A stretch of DNA of 64,000 nt. Source: CBDCRK01 sp965220955. GTDB taxonomy: Bacteria > Desulfobacterota > Binatia > Bin18 > CBDCRK01. The position numbers were made by a program, and so were the translations under genes. Every line of letters starts with the position of its first letter. Position 1 is the stretch's first letter. This document shows positions 15,564 through 24,038 of this stretch, piece by piece. The notes under the pieces are model-generated. The model ran no database searches. It was not told the origin of the DNA and saw nothing but the letters and a program-made list of their open reading frames with translations. The stretch covers positions 1 through 64,000 of the forward strand of contig CBDCRK010000030.1 of the NCBI GenBank assembly GCA_965220955.1. Direction: 5' to 3'.

Positions 15564-16936
15564 GAGCCATGGTTATTGCCGGAACCCATAGTGGGGTAGG
15601 CAAGACCACCGTTACCCTGGGCCTTTTGGCCGCGCTGAAAAAGCAAGGATTGGGAGTTCAGGGGTTTAAGGTAGGACCGGATTTTATTGATCCGGGTCAT
15701 CATGCTGCAATTACCGGTTTTCCATCCTACAATCTTGATGGTTGGATGCTGGATCGAGACTATAACCAGCAGAGCTTTACGCGCCACCTGGAGGGAAAAG
15801 AGGTTGGGGTCATTGAAGGGGTTATGGGCCTCTTTGACGGCTATGATGGCAAAAGCGAAGCCGGCAGCACTGCGGAGATGACCAAGTGGCTTGGGCTTTC
15901 CGTGATCCTGGTTGTGGACGCCTCGGCCATGGCTAGGAGTGTGGCTGCCCTGATCCACGGTTTTCATAGCTTTGACCCGGATCTTAACCTTGCCGGGGTG
16001 ATCTTTAACCGTATTGGCGGACCGGGTCATCTGCGTTATCTACAAGAGGCGCTGGAGGGAGTTCCCGGGATTAAGATTCTTGGTGGTCTGCCACATAACG
16101 ACAATATTGCCATTCCCGAGCGCCACCTGGGTCTGGTTACCCAGGAAGAGTACGGCCTGACACCGGAGCGGATTAATCAACTTGCCTCCTTTGTGGGGGA
16201 CAATCTTGACCTGGACCTCCTTCTGCGCATGTCTACAGTCCAGAATCATGGCGGCCATAAAGGGGCAGCCTGTGCGGGCTCTAGAGAAAGTGGTAAGAAG
16301 GTACGCTTTGGCGTGGCAAGAGATGAGGCGTTTTGTTTCTACTACCCGGACAACCTGGAATTGCTGGAGGCCGCAGGAGCCGAGTTAGTTTTTTTTAGTC
16401 TGCTGCACAACAGGCACCTTCCGGAAAATCTACAGGGATTATACTTAGGAGGTGGGTATCCAGAGGTACAGGCGGGTTCTCTTGCCGCCAATGATTCAAT
16501 GCGTCAGGAGGTGAAAGATTTTGTTGAGCAGGGTAGGGTGGTTTATGCTGAGTGTGGCGGGTTTATGTACCTGAGCCAGGGCATTCGCGATGTACAAGAG
16601 AGGTTTTTTCCCCTGGTGGGTATTTACCCTGTGGTCATACGTATGCTCCCGCGCCTTAGCGCTCTGGGATACATCGAAACTGAGATCAACTCTCCTTCCT
16701 TACTCCCTTTTACCGGCAAGGTGCGAGGGCATGAGTTTCACTACTCAGAGCTAGAATCGAAGATGTTTTCTCGACCCGGACTGGAGCAGATCTACCAGTT
16801 GCGTAAGGCTCCCGATGACCCTCCTCGCTCTGAAGGCTATCTCTACAAACGCTGCTTGGCCAGCTATGTTCATCTTCACTTTGGCAGCAATCGGGATTTT
16901 GCTGGGGCTTTGGTTGCAGCAGCCCGACAGGTGTAA
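15560..16936 (+). CDS. cobB/cbiA: Cobyrinate a,c-diamide synthase
   Basis: A 458-residue, two-domain amidotransferase that amidates carboxylates a and c of (hydrogeno)cobyrinate using glutamine and ATP. The N-terminal P-loop is GTHSGVGKTT (8-17), followed by KVGPDFIDPGHH. The glutamine amidotransferase nucleophile is C332 in YAECGG, with a C-terminal His in the SYVHLHFG segment. It is full length. The ATGA overlap with btuB shows translational coupling. It is the only complete corrin-ring enzyme here; with a broken cobQ at the operon end, the cell probably relies on uptake, using this enzyme for remodelling or together with pathway genes elsewhere (inference). Confidence 0.92.
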   Translation: MRAMVIAGTHSGVGKTTVTLGLLAALKKQGLGVQGFKVGPDFIDPGHHAAITGFPSYNLDGWMLDRDYNQQSFTRHLEGKEVGVIEGVMGLFDGYDGKSEAGSTAEMTKWLGLSVILVVDASAMARSVAALIHGFHSFDPDLNLAGVIFNRIGGPGHLRYLQEALEGVPGIKILGGLPHNDNIAIPERHLGLVTQEEYGLTPERINQLASFVGDNLDLDLLLRMSTVQNHGGHKGAACAGSRESGKKVRFGVARDEAFCFYYPDNLELLEAAGAELVFFSLLHNRHLPENLQGLYLGGGYPEVQAGSLAANDSMRQEVKDFVEQGRVVYAECGGFMYLSQGIRDVQERFFPLVGIYPVVIRMLPRLSALGYIETEINSPSLLPFTGKVRGHEFHYSELESKMFSRPGLEQIYQLRKAPDDPPRSEGYLYKRCLASYVHLHFGSNRDFAGALVAAARQV

Positions 16937-16981
16937 CAAAGCCAGACTATGGGTAGACAGAAGATCTAGGGAAGACCCTCC

Positions 16982-17875
16982 ATGTTTTTACGCTGGGCTA
17001 TAGGAGTGCTGACTATTGGGCTTATGACAGCAGCAGTCTACCGTCCGCACACCTTACAAGGAGAAACGGGTTCTTCTGGTTTCCCCCCACAACGCATTGT
17101 CTCTCTTAGCCTAGCAACTGATGAAACCTTGCTGGCCTTGGTCTCATCGGAACGAATAGCGGCCCTTACCTACCTGGTCGATGACCCCAGCTTCTCCAAT
17201 GTGGTGATCGAGGCCAAAACCGTTCGCCAGCGAGTGCGGGACAACGCTGAAGGGGTCATTGCGTTAAAGCCGGACTTGGTTTTGCTAGCCGCTTATACGG
17301 ACGCTGCTGTCAGAGAACTCCTGCGCGAAGCAGGTGTTTTGCTGTTAGAGATTCATCTACATGATTCCTTAGACCGGATCCAGCAGAACATTATGGCCAT
17401 TGGTCAGGCGGTGGGGGAAGAAAGGCGGGCCCGGCAGCTGGTGGAAAAAATGGCGAGGGACCTTGAGAGGCTAAAGGCCCGGATAGCCGGGTTTTCCCGG
17501 CCCCGAGTTTTGTACTATGCCCTAGGTGGGTTTGTTGCCGGAAGTGAGACTAGCCTGGGTAGTATGATTACCTATGCTGGCGGACAAAACCTGGTGGCCC
17601 AATTAGGAATTCGCCGGTTTAAAAAGATTTCTAAGGAAATGCTGGTGGCTCTTAACCCTGAGGTCATTCTGGTGAGTGGAGAGAGTGGAGAGGAGGGGTT
17701 AGGTGAGCTTCTTATGGCAGACCCTGCTCTACAGGATGTTGAAGCTATTCGAGCCAGACGTGTGCATGTGATTTCACTGCCCTATGTAAGCACTCTCTCC
17801 CACCATATTATTAAAGGTGTAGAGGCGATTGCCCGGGTTTTACACCCTGAGGCCTTTGCCCTGGTCGGAGGATAG
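16982..17875 (+). CDS. btuF: Cobalamin-binding periplasmic protein (BtuF-like)
   Basis: A 297-residue class III substrate-binding protein. An N-terminal hydrophobic segment (residues 3-20) acts as export signal, without an obvious lipobox Cys. The first lobe starts RIVSLSLATDETLLAL, the usual BtuF/FepB opening; a central long helix (RRARQLVEKMARDLERLKAR) links the two lobes; LVALNPEVILVSG is the conserved second-lobe motif. It would deliver corrinoid to BtuCD in the inner membrane. Start chosen at the ATG after GGGAAGACCCTCC. It is 2 bp before btuC. Confidence 0.85.
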   Translation: MFLRWAIGVLTIGLMTAAVYRPHTLQGETGSSGFPPQRIVSLSLATDETLLALVSSERIAALTYLVDDPSFSNVVIEAKTVRQRVRDNAEGVIALKPDLVLLAAYTDAAVRELLREAGVLLLEIHLHDSLDRIQQNIMAIGQAVGEERRARQLVEKMARDLERLKARIAGFSRPRVLYYALGGFVAGSETSLGSMITYAGGQNLVAQLGIRRFKKISKEMLVALNPEVILVSGESGEEGLGELLMADPALQDVEAIRARRVHVISLPYVSTLSHHIIKGVEAIARVLHPEAFALVGG

Positions 17876-17877
17876 AG

Positions 17878-18957
17878 GTGAGTGTTTCGGCAGACACGCT
17901 TCCTCTGGCGGTAGGATCAGAAGTTAGGAGCCGGGGCCGGAGCTTTCTTCTGGCCGGGGTTCTGCTTTTGGTCTTTTCGGTGGCTATGGCTACAGCCCTG
18001 GGCGCAGTAAGTATTCCTCTGGAAACTAGTGTTCGCCTCGTTGGCAAAGGGATTTTGCAGATGCCAATGGCAAGCGAGGAGCGGGCTCAGGCAGCCATTG
18101 TCTACCTGATCCGCTTTCCCCGGGTTCTGGCCGCAGCCCTTGTGGGCGGAGCGCTAGCTGTATCCGGTGTTTTGATGCAGGGGCTCTTTCGCAACCCTTT
18201 GGCCGAGGCGGGTATTATTGGCGTTTCTAGTGGTGGAGCCCTGGCAGGAGTGATGGTGATTAGCCTGGGTCTTGCGGCCATGTCTTCTCTGGCTCTGCCC
18301 TGTGCTACTTTTGCGGGTGCCCTCATTACTGCCTTTACTGTCTATTTTCTTGCCACCCGGGGTGGGCGTACCCCTATGACAACGCTCCTTCTTGTTGGGA
18401 TTGCGATTAATGCTGTCCTGGCTTCTCTTTCCTCCCTTTTTCTCAGCCTGGCCCAAGACTATGAGATCTCCCGCCAGATGCTCTTTTGGCTTATGGGTGG
18501 GTTGGATGGCCGTAGCTGGACCCATGTGCAGATGGTTTGGCCTTTTGTTCTAGGCGGGTTTTTGCCGGCTCTATTTTTCCGCCGGGACCTGGATGTGTTA
18601 CTCCTAGGTGAGGAAACTGCCTTGAGCTTGGGGCTAAGTGTTGAGCAGGTGAGGCGGCTTCTGCTGGCGCTGGCAGCGCTCCTGGCTGGGGCGGCCGTAG
18701 CAGTAAGCGGAACCATTGGTTTTGTTGGTTTGGTTATTCCCCACCTAATGCGCCTTATAGTTGGCCCAGGTCACCGGCTGCTGTTACCAAGCGCAGCCTT
18801 AGGCGGAGCGATTTTTCTGGTATGGTGCGACCTGTTGGCACGTACTCTGGTTGCGGCTGAAGAGCTGCGGCTAGGGATCATTACTGCTTTTATTGGCGGA
18901 CCCTTCTTTTTGCACCTTCTTCTGCGTGAGGAGAAACGCTGGCGGGGAGAACTGTGA
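17878..18957 (+). CDS. btuC: Cobalamin ABC transporter permease (BtuC/FecCD family)
   Basis: A 359-residue inner-membrane permease with about ten transmembrane helices. Family motifs include RFPRVLAAALVGGALAVSG, LMQGLFRNPLAEAGIIGVSSG and, near the C-terminus, GTIGFVGLVIPHLMRLIVG, the region contacting the ATPase. The start codon is GTG, 2 bp after the btuF stop; the gene ends 4 bp into btuD (TGA overlapping GTGA). It forms the channel of the BtuCDF importer. Confidence 0.9.
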   Translation: MSVSADTLPLAVGSEVRSRGRSFLLAGVLLLVFSVAMATALGAVSIPLETSVRLVGKGILQMPMASEERAQAAIVYLIRFPRVLAAALVGGALAVSGVLMQGLFRNPLAEAGIIGVSSGGALAGVMVISLGLAAMSSLALPCATFAGALITAFTVYFLATRGGRTPMTTLLLVGIAINAVLASLSSLFLSLAQDYEISRQMLFWLMGGLDGRSWTHVQMVWPFVLGGFLPALFFRRDLDVLLLGEETALSLGLSVEQVRRLLLALAALLAGAAVAVSGTIGFVGLVIPHLMRLIVGPGHRLLLPSAALGGAIFLVWCDLLARTLVAAEELRLGIITAFIGGPFFLHLLLREEKRWRGEL

Positions 18958-19760
18958 AGCCAGGGTCGAGCCTGAACCTCAAAGAGGTCAGCTATGCGCC
19001 CGAAGGAAAGCTTATTCTTAAGGGCATCTCCTTAGACATATCGGCAGGAGAGTTTGTGGGCATCCTGGGCCCCAATGGTGCTGGCAAATCCACTCTGCTG
19101 CGGATTGTAGCCGCAGTGTTGCCGGCTTCTGCCGGCGTGGTGTTCTTGGACGGACAAGCGCTTGGGACCTGGTCCTCGCGCGCGCGGGCCCAGCGCCTCG
19201 CCTATATTCCCCAGCGCACCGCAGTTCCGTTTCCGTTTCGCGCTGGTGAGGTTGTGCTTATGGGCCGTACCCCGCACCTAGGGCGCTGGCAGAGGGAGAG
19301 CACAGAGGATTTGCGAATTGTGGGTGAGGCTATGACCCTAACTGATACAACCCATCTTAGCGGGCGTGACGTTACCACCCTCTCCGGTGGCGAGATGCAG
19401 CGGGTGGCTCTGGCCCGAGCTTTAGCGCAAAAGCCGGCTTTTCTGCTCCTGGATGAACCTACGACCAGTCTGGACCTACGCCACCAGCTTGAGGTCCTGG
19501 ACGTGCTGGCGAGGCTGGCAGGCAACAACATAACGGTTCTGACCGCGCTTCACGATCTGAACTTAGCGGCAGCTTACTGTTCGACGATTGTTTTACTCAG
19601 GGAAGGCGAGATCTATGCTGCTGGTACTCCTAGGACGGTACTGACCCCGGAGACCTTGCGCGCGGTGTTCGATGTAGAAGTTTTCCTCAGTACTAACCCT
19701 GTGACCGGGGCTCTTTATATTATACCCCTGCGGGCTGAAGGGTGTATGAACGGCAAATAA
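18954..19760 (+). CDS. btuD: Cobalamin ABC transporter ATPase (BtuD/FecE family)
   Basis: A 268-residue ABC ATPase. Walker A is GPNGAGKST, the signature is LSGGEMQRVALARAL, Walker B is FLLLDEPTTSLDL and the switch His lies in LTALHDLNLAA. All catalytic elements are intact. It starts with GTG overlapping the btuC stop. It powers BtuC-mediated import of corrinoid from BtuF across the inner membrane. Iron-siderophore ATPases are close relatives, but the riboswitch and cobB neighbour favour B12. Confidence 0.9.
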   Translation: MKPGSSLNLKEVSYAPEGKLILKGISLDISAGEFVGILGPNGAGKSTLLRIVAAVLPASAGVVFLDGQALGTWSSRARAQRLAYIPQRTAVPFPFRAGEVVLMGRTPHLGRWQRESTEDLRIVGEAMTLTDTTHLSGRDVTTLSGGEMQRVALARALAQKPAFLLLDEPTTSLDLRHQLEVLDVLARLAGNNITVLTALHDLNLAAAYCSTIVLLREGEIYAAGTPRTVLTPETLRAVFDVEVFLSTNPVTGALYIIPLRAEGCMNGK

Positions 19761-19773
19761 GAATTCGTAAGTT

Positions 19774-20193
19774 ATGGCCAAGACCCTGATGATCCTCGGC
19801 ACTGCTTCAGAGGTGGGCAAAAGCCTTATTGTTACCGGGCTCTGCCGCCTCTTCTATCGAGCATATCGAGCAGGAGTACGGGTGGTGCCGTTTAAGGCCC
19901 AGAACATTCGGTTCCTCCTGCGGTCTATGGGAAATGGGGAGTGGCAGCCCGATGGAGCAGTCAATCAAGAGGGCAAAATTTGGGGAACCTATCTTCATGG
20001 TCTTTTTGAGAGCGGCTCCTTTTTGCAAGCGTGGCTCTCTCAGGTTGGGGCAGAGCAAGGAATTGGTGTCCAGGTGGCGTGGCAACAGTGGCAGGAGGAA
20101 CGGGATTCTCAGTTGGACCGTCTGGCCGATGCCCTGGAAGGGCCTCTAAATATGGACACCATCCGGGCCTTGGCTGGGGTTGTGGGTAAGTAG
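19774..20193 (+). pseudogene. cobQ: Internally deleted cobyric acid synthase (CobQ/CbiP), ends only
   Basis: A 139-codon intact frame. Residues 1-43 are the CobQ N-terminus with P-loop (GTASEVGKSLIVTGLCRLF, VVPFKAQN). From about residue 58 (QPDGAVNQEGKIWGTYLHGLF) it is the CobQ C-terminus, including the amidotransferase His in YLHG. Normal CobQ is about 480-500 residues, so some 350 residues, including the nucleophile Cys and most of the ATP domain, are missing, yet the frame is kept. It starts 13 bp after btuD. Most likely a deletion remnant; because the frame is open, a short expressed P-loop protein cannot be excluded. Confidence 0.75.
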
Positions 20194-20200
20194 TCATATG

Positions 20201-20250
20201 AGTGCTGGCCCCAGCACTGGGGTTGACAGAGGTTGACTACTGGCTAGGAT
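20201..20250 (+). promoter_or_regulatory. Hairpin and promoter between B12 operon and radical SAM gene
   Basis: AGTGCTG (20201-20207) and CAGCACT (20212-20218) form a 7-bp hairpin with a GCCC loop but no T-run. Immediately after lies TTGACA (20223-20228), 16 bases, TAGGAT (20245-20250), a good sigma70-type promoter. The leader to the gene start at 20342 would be about 85 nt. Confidence 0.5.
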
Positions 20251-20341
20251 GCAAGCAACATTTCTGGAACTTTGCCTCCGGGTTAGAGTTTTGTGAGCAA
20301 ACCTGACTCTATACTAGAAGAAGTGGCGTGGACACGCTGGG

Positions 20342-21832
20342 ATGAACGATCGTCTAAGGGCTGAAGTACGCGAGCGTCTTCGTCTCGAGCAGGGCACCCT
20401 TGCCCCGAATGGCCATCACCGAATTGCTTTGACCTACCCCAGCCCCTATCGTGTGGGCATGGCCTCGTTGGGATTTCAGACCATCTATCGGGAGATTAAT
20501 GGTCGGCGGGGTTGGAGCTGTGAGCGAGTGTTCTTGCCCGATAACCCCAATAAATATCGGAGATGCCAACAGCAGCCCTTTACCTACGAGTCGTTTACTC
20601 CCCTGGATCGATTTGCGGCTCTGGCTTTTTCTGTGGCCTATGAACTGGAGCTTCCCGGAGTGTTCACGCTCTTGGACTTAGCTGGAATTCCTATTTTGGC
20701 CCAGGATCGCCGAGCACGAGATCCCTTGATTGTGGCTGGCGGCCCGTTAACCTTTTCCAACCCGCTGCCACTCGGCCCATTTTGTGATGTTGTTATCTGG
20801 GGAGAGGCAGAGGAGGCTATTCATACACTTTGTGATGCTCTGGAAGAAGGTCTGTCGAAAGTTGAGTTGCTCCAGGCACTGGCTAAGCAGCCAGGATTTT
20901 GGGTGCCGTCCATAGATGGGGAAGAGTTCTCCGAGCTGCTGAAATGTTCCCCTGATAGGCTTCCAGCTTTTAGCCAGATTGTCACGCCGGAATCCGAGCT
21001 AGCCAACATGTTTTTGGTTGAGGCCGAGCGAGGCTGCTCGCGAGGCTGCACCTATTGCGTCATGCGCCGCACTACCAACGGAGGTATGCGTCTGATTGAT
21101 CCTGAGCGGATCCTGAAGCTGGTTCCTCAAGAAACTCCCCGCGTTGGTCTAGTTGGTGCGGCAGTCAGCGATCATCCCCGTCTGGTGGCAATTCTGGAGG
21201 CTTTGGTGAATGAAGGTAGAGGGGTGGGAGTGTCCAGCCTTCGTCCTGACCGTCTTAGCGACGCTCTGGTTGCGATCCTAAAGCGTGGGGGAGCCCGAAC
21301 GCTTACTACGGCCGCTGATGGTGCCAGTCAAAGGCTTCGCAATCAGATCCAGCGCAAAACCCAGGAGGAGCACCTCATCCGTGCCGCGGAGCTTTGTCGA
21401 CGGCATAGACTGGAGCGGTTAAAGCTGTACGAGATGATCGGTCTTCCTGGGGAAACGGACGACGATCTCGACGAACTCGTTCGCTTGACACTTGAGCTGA
21501 GTAGAATTGTGCCTGTATCACTTGGCATTGCGCCGTTTGTAGCCAAGAAACGGACTCCTCTTGATGGGGTTCCCTTTGCGGGCGTTAAGGAAGTACAGCG
21601 TCGGCTTCAGAAGATCCGCAGGGGATTGCAGGGCTGTGCTGAGATGCGGCCCACTTCAGCCAAGTGGGCATGGGCAGAGTACCAGCTGGCACAAGGGGGC
21701 ATCCAGGCCGGCTTGGCTGCACTCCGAGCCTGGCAAGAGGGGGGTGGTTTCTCCGCGTGGCGGCGAGCCTTTGAGGCTGAAAGTAAACAGCCACCTTTCT
21801 TGTCTGGGTTTAGAGAAGGACTCTGGGGTTAG
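20342..21832 (+). CDS. Radical SAM protein with N-terminal B12-binding-like region
   Basis: A 496-residue protein. The radical SAM [4Fe-4S] motif C-x3-C-x2-C is C232, C236, C239 in RGCSRGCTYCVMRR. The N-terminal 200 residues (TYPSPYRVGMASLGFQTIYR, then PLIVAGGPLTFSNPLPL and ADVV-like VVIWGEAEEAI) follow the pattern of B12-binding-domain radical SAM proteins of the TIGR03960/YgiQ-like group. Later motifs include KLYEMIGLPGETDDDL. The reaction is unknown; relatives modify tRNA, cofactors or lipids. It follows the B12 operon from its own promoter, so a link to cobalamin is suggestive only. It is shorter than two-domain relatives, lacking a C-terminal extension. Confidence 0.75.
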   Translation: MNDRLRAEVRERLRLEQGTLAPNGHHRIALTYPSPYRVGMASLGFQTIYREINGRRGWSCERVFLPDNPNKYRRCQQQPFTYESFTPLDRFAALAFSVAYELELPGVFTLLDLAGIPILAQDRRARDPLIVAGGPLTFSNPLPLGPFCDVVIWGEAEEAIHTLCDALEEGLSKVELLQALAKQPGFWVPSIDGEEFSELLKCSPDRLPAFSQIVTPESELANMFLVEAERGCSRGCTYCVMRRTTNGGMRLIDPERILKLVPQETPRVGLVGAAVSDHPRLVAILEALVNEGRGVGVSSLRPDRLSDALVAILKRGGARTLTTAADGASQRLRNQIQRKTQEEHLIRAAELCRRHRLERLKLYEMIGLPGETDDDLDELVRLTLELSRIVPVSLGIAPFVAKKRTPLDGVPFAGVKEVQRRLQKIRRGLQGCAEMRPTSAKWAWAEYQLAQGGIQAGLAALRAWQEGGGFSAWRRAFEAESKQPPFLSGFREGLWG

Positions 21833-21922
21833 AGAAGGACAAGCAGGCTACTCAGGATGGCCAACCCCGGTTTCCTGTAATTTCCCATGACAAGACTTAT
21901 CAGGTTGGTTGTTTGGGTGACC

Positions 21923-21952
21923 TTGACAAGGTAGACTTTATTTGTCTACTTT
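21923..21952 (+). promoter_or_regulatory. Promoter with GTAGAC/GTCTAC palindrome before the complex I cluster
   Basis: TTGACA (21923-21928) is followed by a candidate -10 TACTTT (21947-21952, 18-base spacer). Between and overlapping them is GTAGAC (21931-21936), 7 bases, GTCTAC (21944-21949), a perfect inverted repeat extending with one mismatch to 9 bp. A repressor bound here would block RNA polymerase. The Rrf2 protein encoded at 23056 is the obvious candidate; the same half-sites recur at 24544-24557. Confidence 0.5.
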
Positions 21953-21999
21953 GAAGATCCCTATAGTTACTGGGATTCTTATAGAATGGGGTAAAGAAT

Positions 22000-22353
22000 A
22001 TGACCTATATTATTACACGACTATGCCGAGATTGTGTGGACACAGGCTGTGTGGCAGTATGCCCGGTGGACTGTATCTATGAGTATACCGGGAGCGATCG
22101 CGAGGCCTTTCCTAATCAGCTTTACATCCAGCCTGAGGAATGCATTGACTGTGGGGCATGCGAGCCAGAGTGTCCCTGGCAGGCCATATTTGAGGAGGTG
22201 GCGGTGCCAGATGTGTTTGCTGAGGACACACCGCTGAACTATGCCATGATGGAGCATCTGGACGACTTTAAAGTATCGGAATTCAAAAAGATAGAACATC
22301 CTACAGCAGATGAGGTTGAGGCTAACAAACAGAAGTGGGGCTGGACAGGTTAA
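22000..22353 (+). CDS. fdxA: 7Fe/8Fe-type ferredoxin (FdxA-like)
   Basis: A 117-residue ferredoxin. The first cluster ligands are in CRDCVDTGCVAVCPVDC and the second in CIDCGACEPECP, the order and C-terminal extension (EVEANKQKWGWTG) of the Azotobacter FdxA group that carries a 3Fe-4S and a 4Fe-4S cluster. It is a soluble low-potential electron carrier. First gene of the complex I region; since nuoE, nuoF and nuoG are absent from the cluster, this ferredoxin may be an electron donor or accessory to the complex (inference). 52 bp before the first nuoB. Confidence 0.85.
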   Translation: MTYIITRLCRDCVDTGCVAVCPVDCIYEYTGSDREAFPNQLYIQPEECIDCGACEPECPWQAIFEEVAVPDVFAEDTPLNYAMMEHLDDFKVSEFKKIEHPTADEVEANKQKWGWTG

Positions 22354-22405
22354 GGGTTCACTAAGACTTACCTTCCCGATTATCCAGTGATGAGGGAAAA
22401 CCTAT

Positions 22406-22930
22406 ATGGATGAGAAGAGAGTCGTTGATCCTGCCCTGAGTAAAGGGGAAGACGTATTGCTGGGGGACAGTGTAGCACTTACCCGGATTGACAAGGCACT
22501 GGGATGGGCACGGAAGTACTCCCTCTTTCCCTATCCCTTTGCTACGGCATGCTGTGCTATGGAGTATATGGCACTATCGATGGCCCCCTATGATATCGAT
22601 CGCTTTGGTGCCCTTCTCCCCAGATTTACCCCCAGGCAGGCCGATCTTCTCATGGTCATTGGCACGGTGTCGTGTCGGCAGGCGCCGATTCTCAAACGGG
22701 TGTACGAGCAAATGGCTGAGCCCAAGTGGGTGATGGCGTTTGGCGCTTGTGCCTCCACAGGGGGGTTTTACGATAATTATGCCACTTTACCCGGTATCGA
22801 CCTCATCATTCCGGTGGATGTCTATGTGCCGGGGTGCCCACCACGGCCCGAGAACGTACTTGATGCTCTTATGGCTCTGCAGCGCAAGATCCAGGGAGAA
22901 AAGCAAAAGGTGCGAGGCTCTTCTGTATAG
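22406..22930 (+). CDS. nuoB1: NADH-quinone oxidoreductase subunit B (first copy)
   Basis: A 174-residue NuoB, the peripheral-arm subunit holding cluster N2. Ligand segments are intact: ATACCAMEYM, the Cys in GTVSCRQAPI, GACASTGGF and VPGCPPRPEN. It lies outside the usual order, before the Rrf2 regulator, while a second nuoB occupies the canonical nuoA-nuoB-nuoC place. The two differ widely (for example SMAPYDIDRFG against TGGPRADLDRFG), so this is an old paralogue, not a recent duplication. It may be an alternative subunit exchanged under different redox conditions (inference). Confidence 0.9.
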   Translation: MDEKRVVDPALSKGEDVLLGDSVALTRIDKALGWARKYSLFPYPFATACCAMEYMALSMAPYDIDRFGALLPRFTPRQADLLMVIGTVSCRQAPILKRVYEQMAEPKWVMAFGACASTGGFYDNYATLPGIDLIIPVDVYVPGCPPRPENVLDALMALQRKIQGEKQKVRGSSV

Positions 22931-23055
22931 GGGAGAAAAATCCTAGGGCTTCCTGAGGACTAAGAGCTTCCCTGTGGCTCGCGCATGGGTGATATGTGCC
23001 GAGTGAGTGTATGGATAAGGTAAGGAGCAGCGGTCTAGGGGAGCGCAGCTCTCTG

Positions 23056-23574
23056 ATGAACATAGGTCGACGGGTAGATTATGCACTCCGGGCCCTGGCT
23101 TATCTTGCTGCTCAGCCTGCTGGCCAGATAGTCTCGCGTCGCGAAATCCAAAACCAGCAGGATATTCCCGCACACTTCCTCTCCAAGATTATGAAGCGAC
23201 TGGTAAGTGCAGGAGTGGTTTGCTCCCATGTTGGGGCAAAAGGCGGCTTTACTCTCGGACGCCCGGCTGCTGAGGTTTCGGTCAAGGAAGTGTATGAGTG
23301 TTTGGAAGGACCTCTGCTCCTGATGGAGTGTTTGGAGAGGGGCGAGAGAGCGTGCCGTTATTGCACCGTATGTAGCCAGATTTCGGTGTGGCGCGAGGCA
23401 CAAAAGGTGTTGGCAGCCTATCTAGACCGAATTTCGTTGGAGGAGTTCTCAGACACAATGGGTCTGCGAGAACGGCTTGCCAGACGGCTTGCCCAAGAGC
23501 AACCCCAGGAGTATAGAGAGCCCGACCATCAGGGAGAGCAAGCTGTTGTTGCCAGCGGAAGGGTGCATTACTAG
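23056..23574 (+). CDS. Rrf2-family transcriptional regulator with Fe-S cysteines
   Basis: A 172-residue winged-helix regulator. The start at 23056 (MNIGRRVDYALRALAYLA) matches the family N-terminus; upstream in-frame starts exist. The recognition region is PAHFLSKIMKRLVSAGVV then GAKGGFTLGRP. Cysteines cluster at MECLERGERACRYCTVCSQ, in the position where IscR, NsrR and RsrR bind a [2Fe-2S] or [4Fe-4S] cluster, so it probably senses iron-sulfur status, NO or redox. Embedded between nuoB copies and flanked by two GTAGAC palindromes, it probably regulates this complex I cluster. Confidence 0.85.
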   Translation: MNIGRRVDYALRALAYLAAQPAGQIVSRREIQNQQDIPAHFLSKIMKRLVSAGVVCSHVGAKGGFTLGRPAAEVSVKEVYECLEGPLLLMECLERGERACRYCTVCSQISVWREAQKVLAAYLDRISLEEFSDTMGLRERLARRLAQEQPQEYREPDHQGEQAVVASGRVHY

Positions 23575-23592
23575 GAAGAGGTTATTAGTATC

Positions 23593-24012
23593 ATGTACTT
23601 TCAATTTGCCAATGTTCTGGTTTTTACTCTGCTGGGTCTTGGCCTAGGTGCTCTCATGCTGGGATTGGGGAAGCTTCTCAGGCCGCACAACCCCCATCCT
23701 CGGAAGCTGACTACCTACGAATGTGGCGAGCCGCCCACGGGAAGTGCCTGGATTAACTTTAACCTCCGTTTCTATCTCATTGCCCTGGTTTTTGTCATTT
23801 TCGATATTGAGGTGGCTTTTATCTATCCCGTAGTAGTAGTTTTTCGCGACTGGCTGATGAGAGGTCAGGGATGGTTTGCCTTGGCGGAAATTCTGCTCTT
23901 TTTAGGGATCCTTTTTGTTGGCCTGGTGTATGTGTGGGTAAAGGGAGACCTGGAATGGCTCAAGCAGGTACCTCAAGAAGAGCCGGAAAAATCTCTACCC
24001 AGAGCTGCGTGA
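23593..24012 (+). CDS. nuoA: NADH-quinone oxidoreductase subunit A
   Basis: A 139-residue membrane subunit with three transmembrane helices (residues about 5-27, 58-80, 90-112). The family loop is TTYECGEPPTGSAWINFNLRF, containing the conserved Cys of the quinone-site loop; VFVIFDIEVAFIYP is the TM2 motif. It helps anchor the peripheral arm near the quinone cavity. 18 bp after the Rrf2 gene and 26 bp before nuoB2. Confidence 0.93.
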   Translation: MYFQFANVLVFTLLGLGLGALMLGLGKLLRPHNPHPRKLTTYECGEPPTGSAWINFNLRFYLIALVFVIFDIEVAFIYPVVVVFRDWLMRGQGWFALAEILLFLGILFVGLVYVWVKGDLEWLKQVPQEEPEKSLPRAA

Positions 24013-24038
24013 TCGAGTAAAGCAAGAAAGGAAGAACC

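Noticed and set aside
20201..20218. Palindrome as intrinsic terminator of the B12 operon
   Set aside because: The hairpin is not followed by a T-run; it is recorded only with the downstream promoter.
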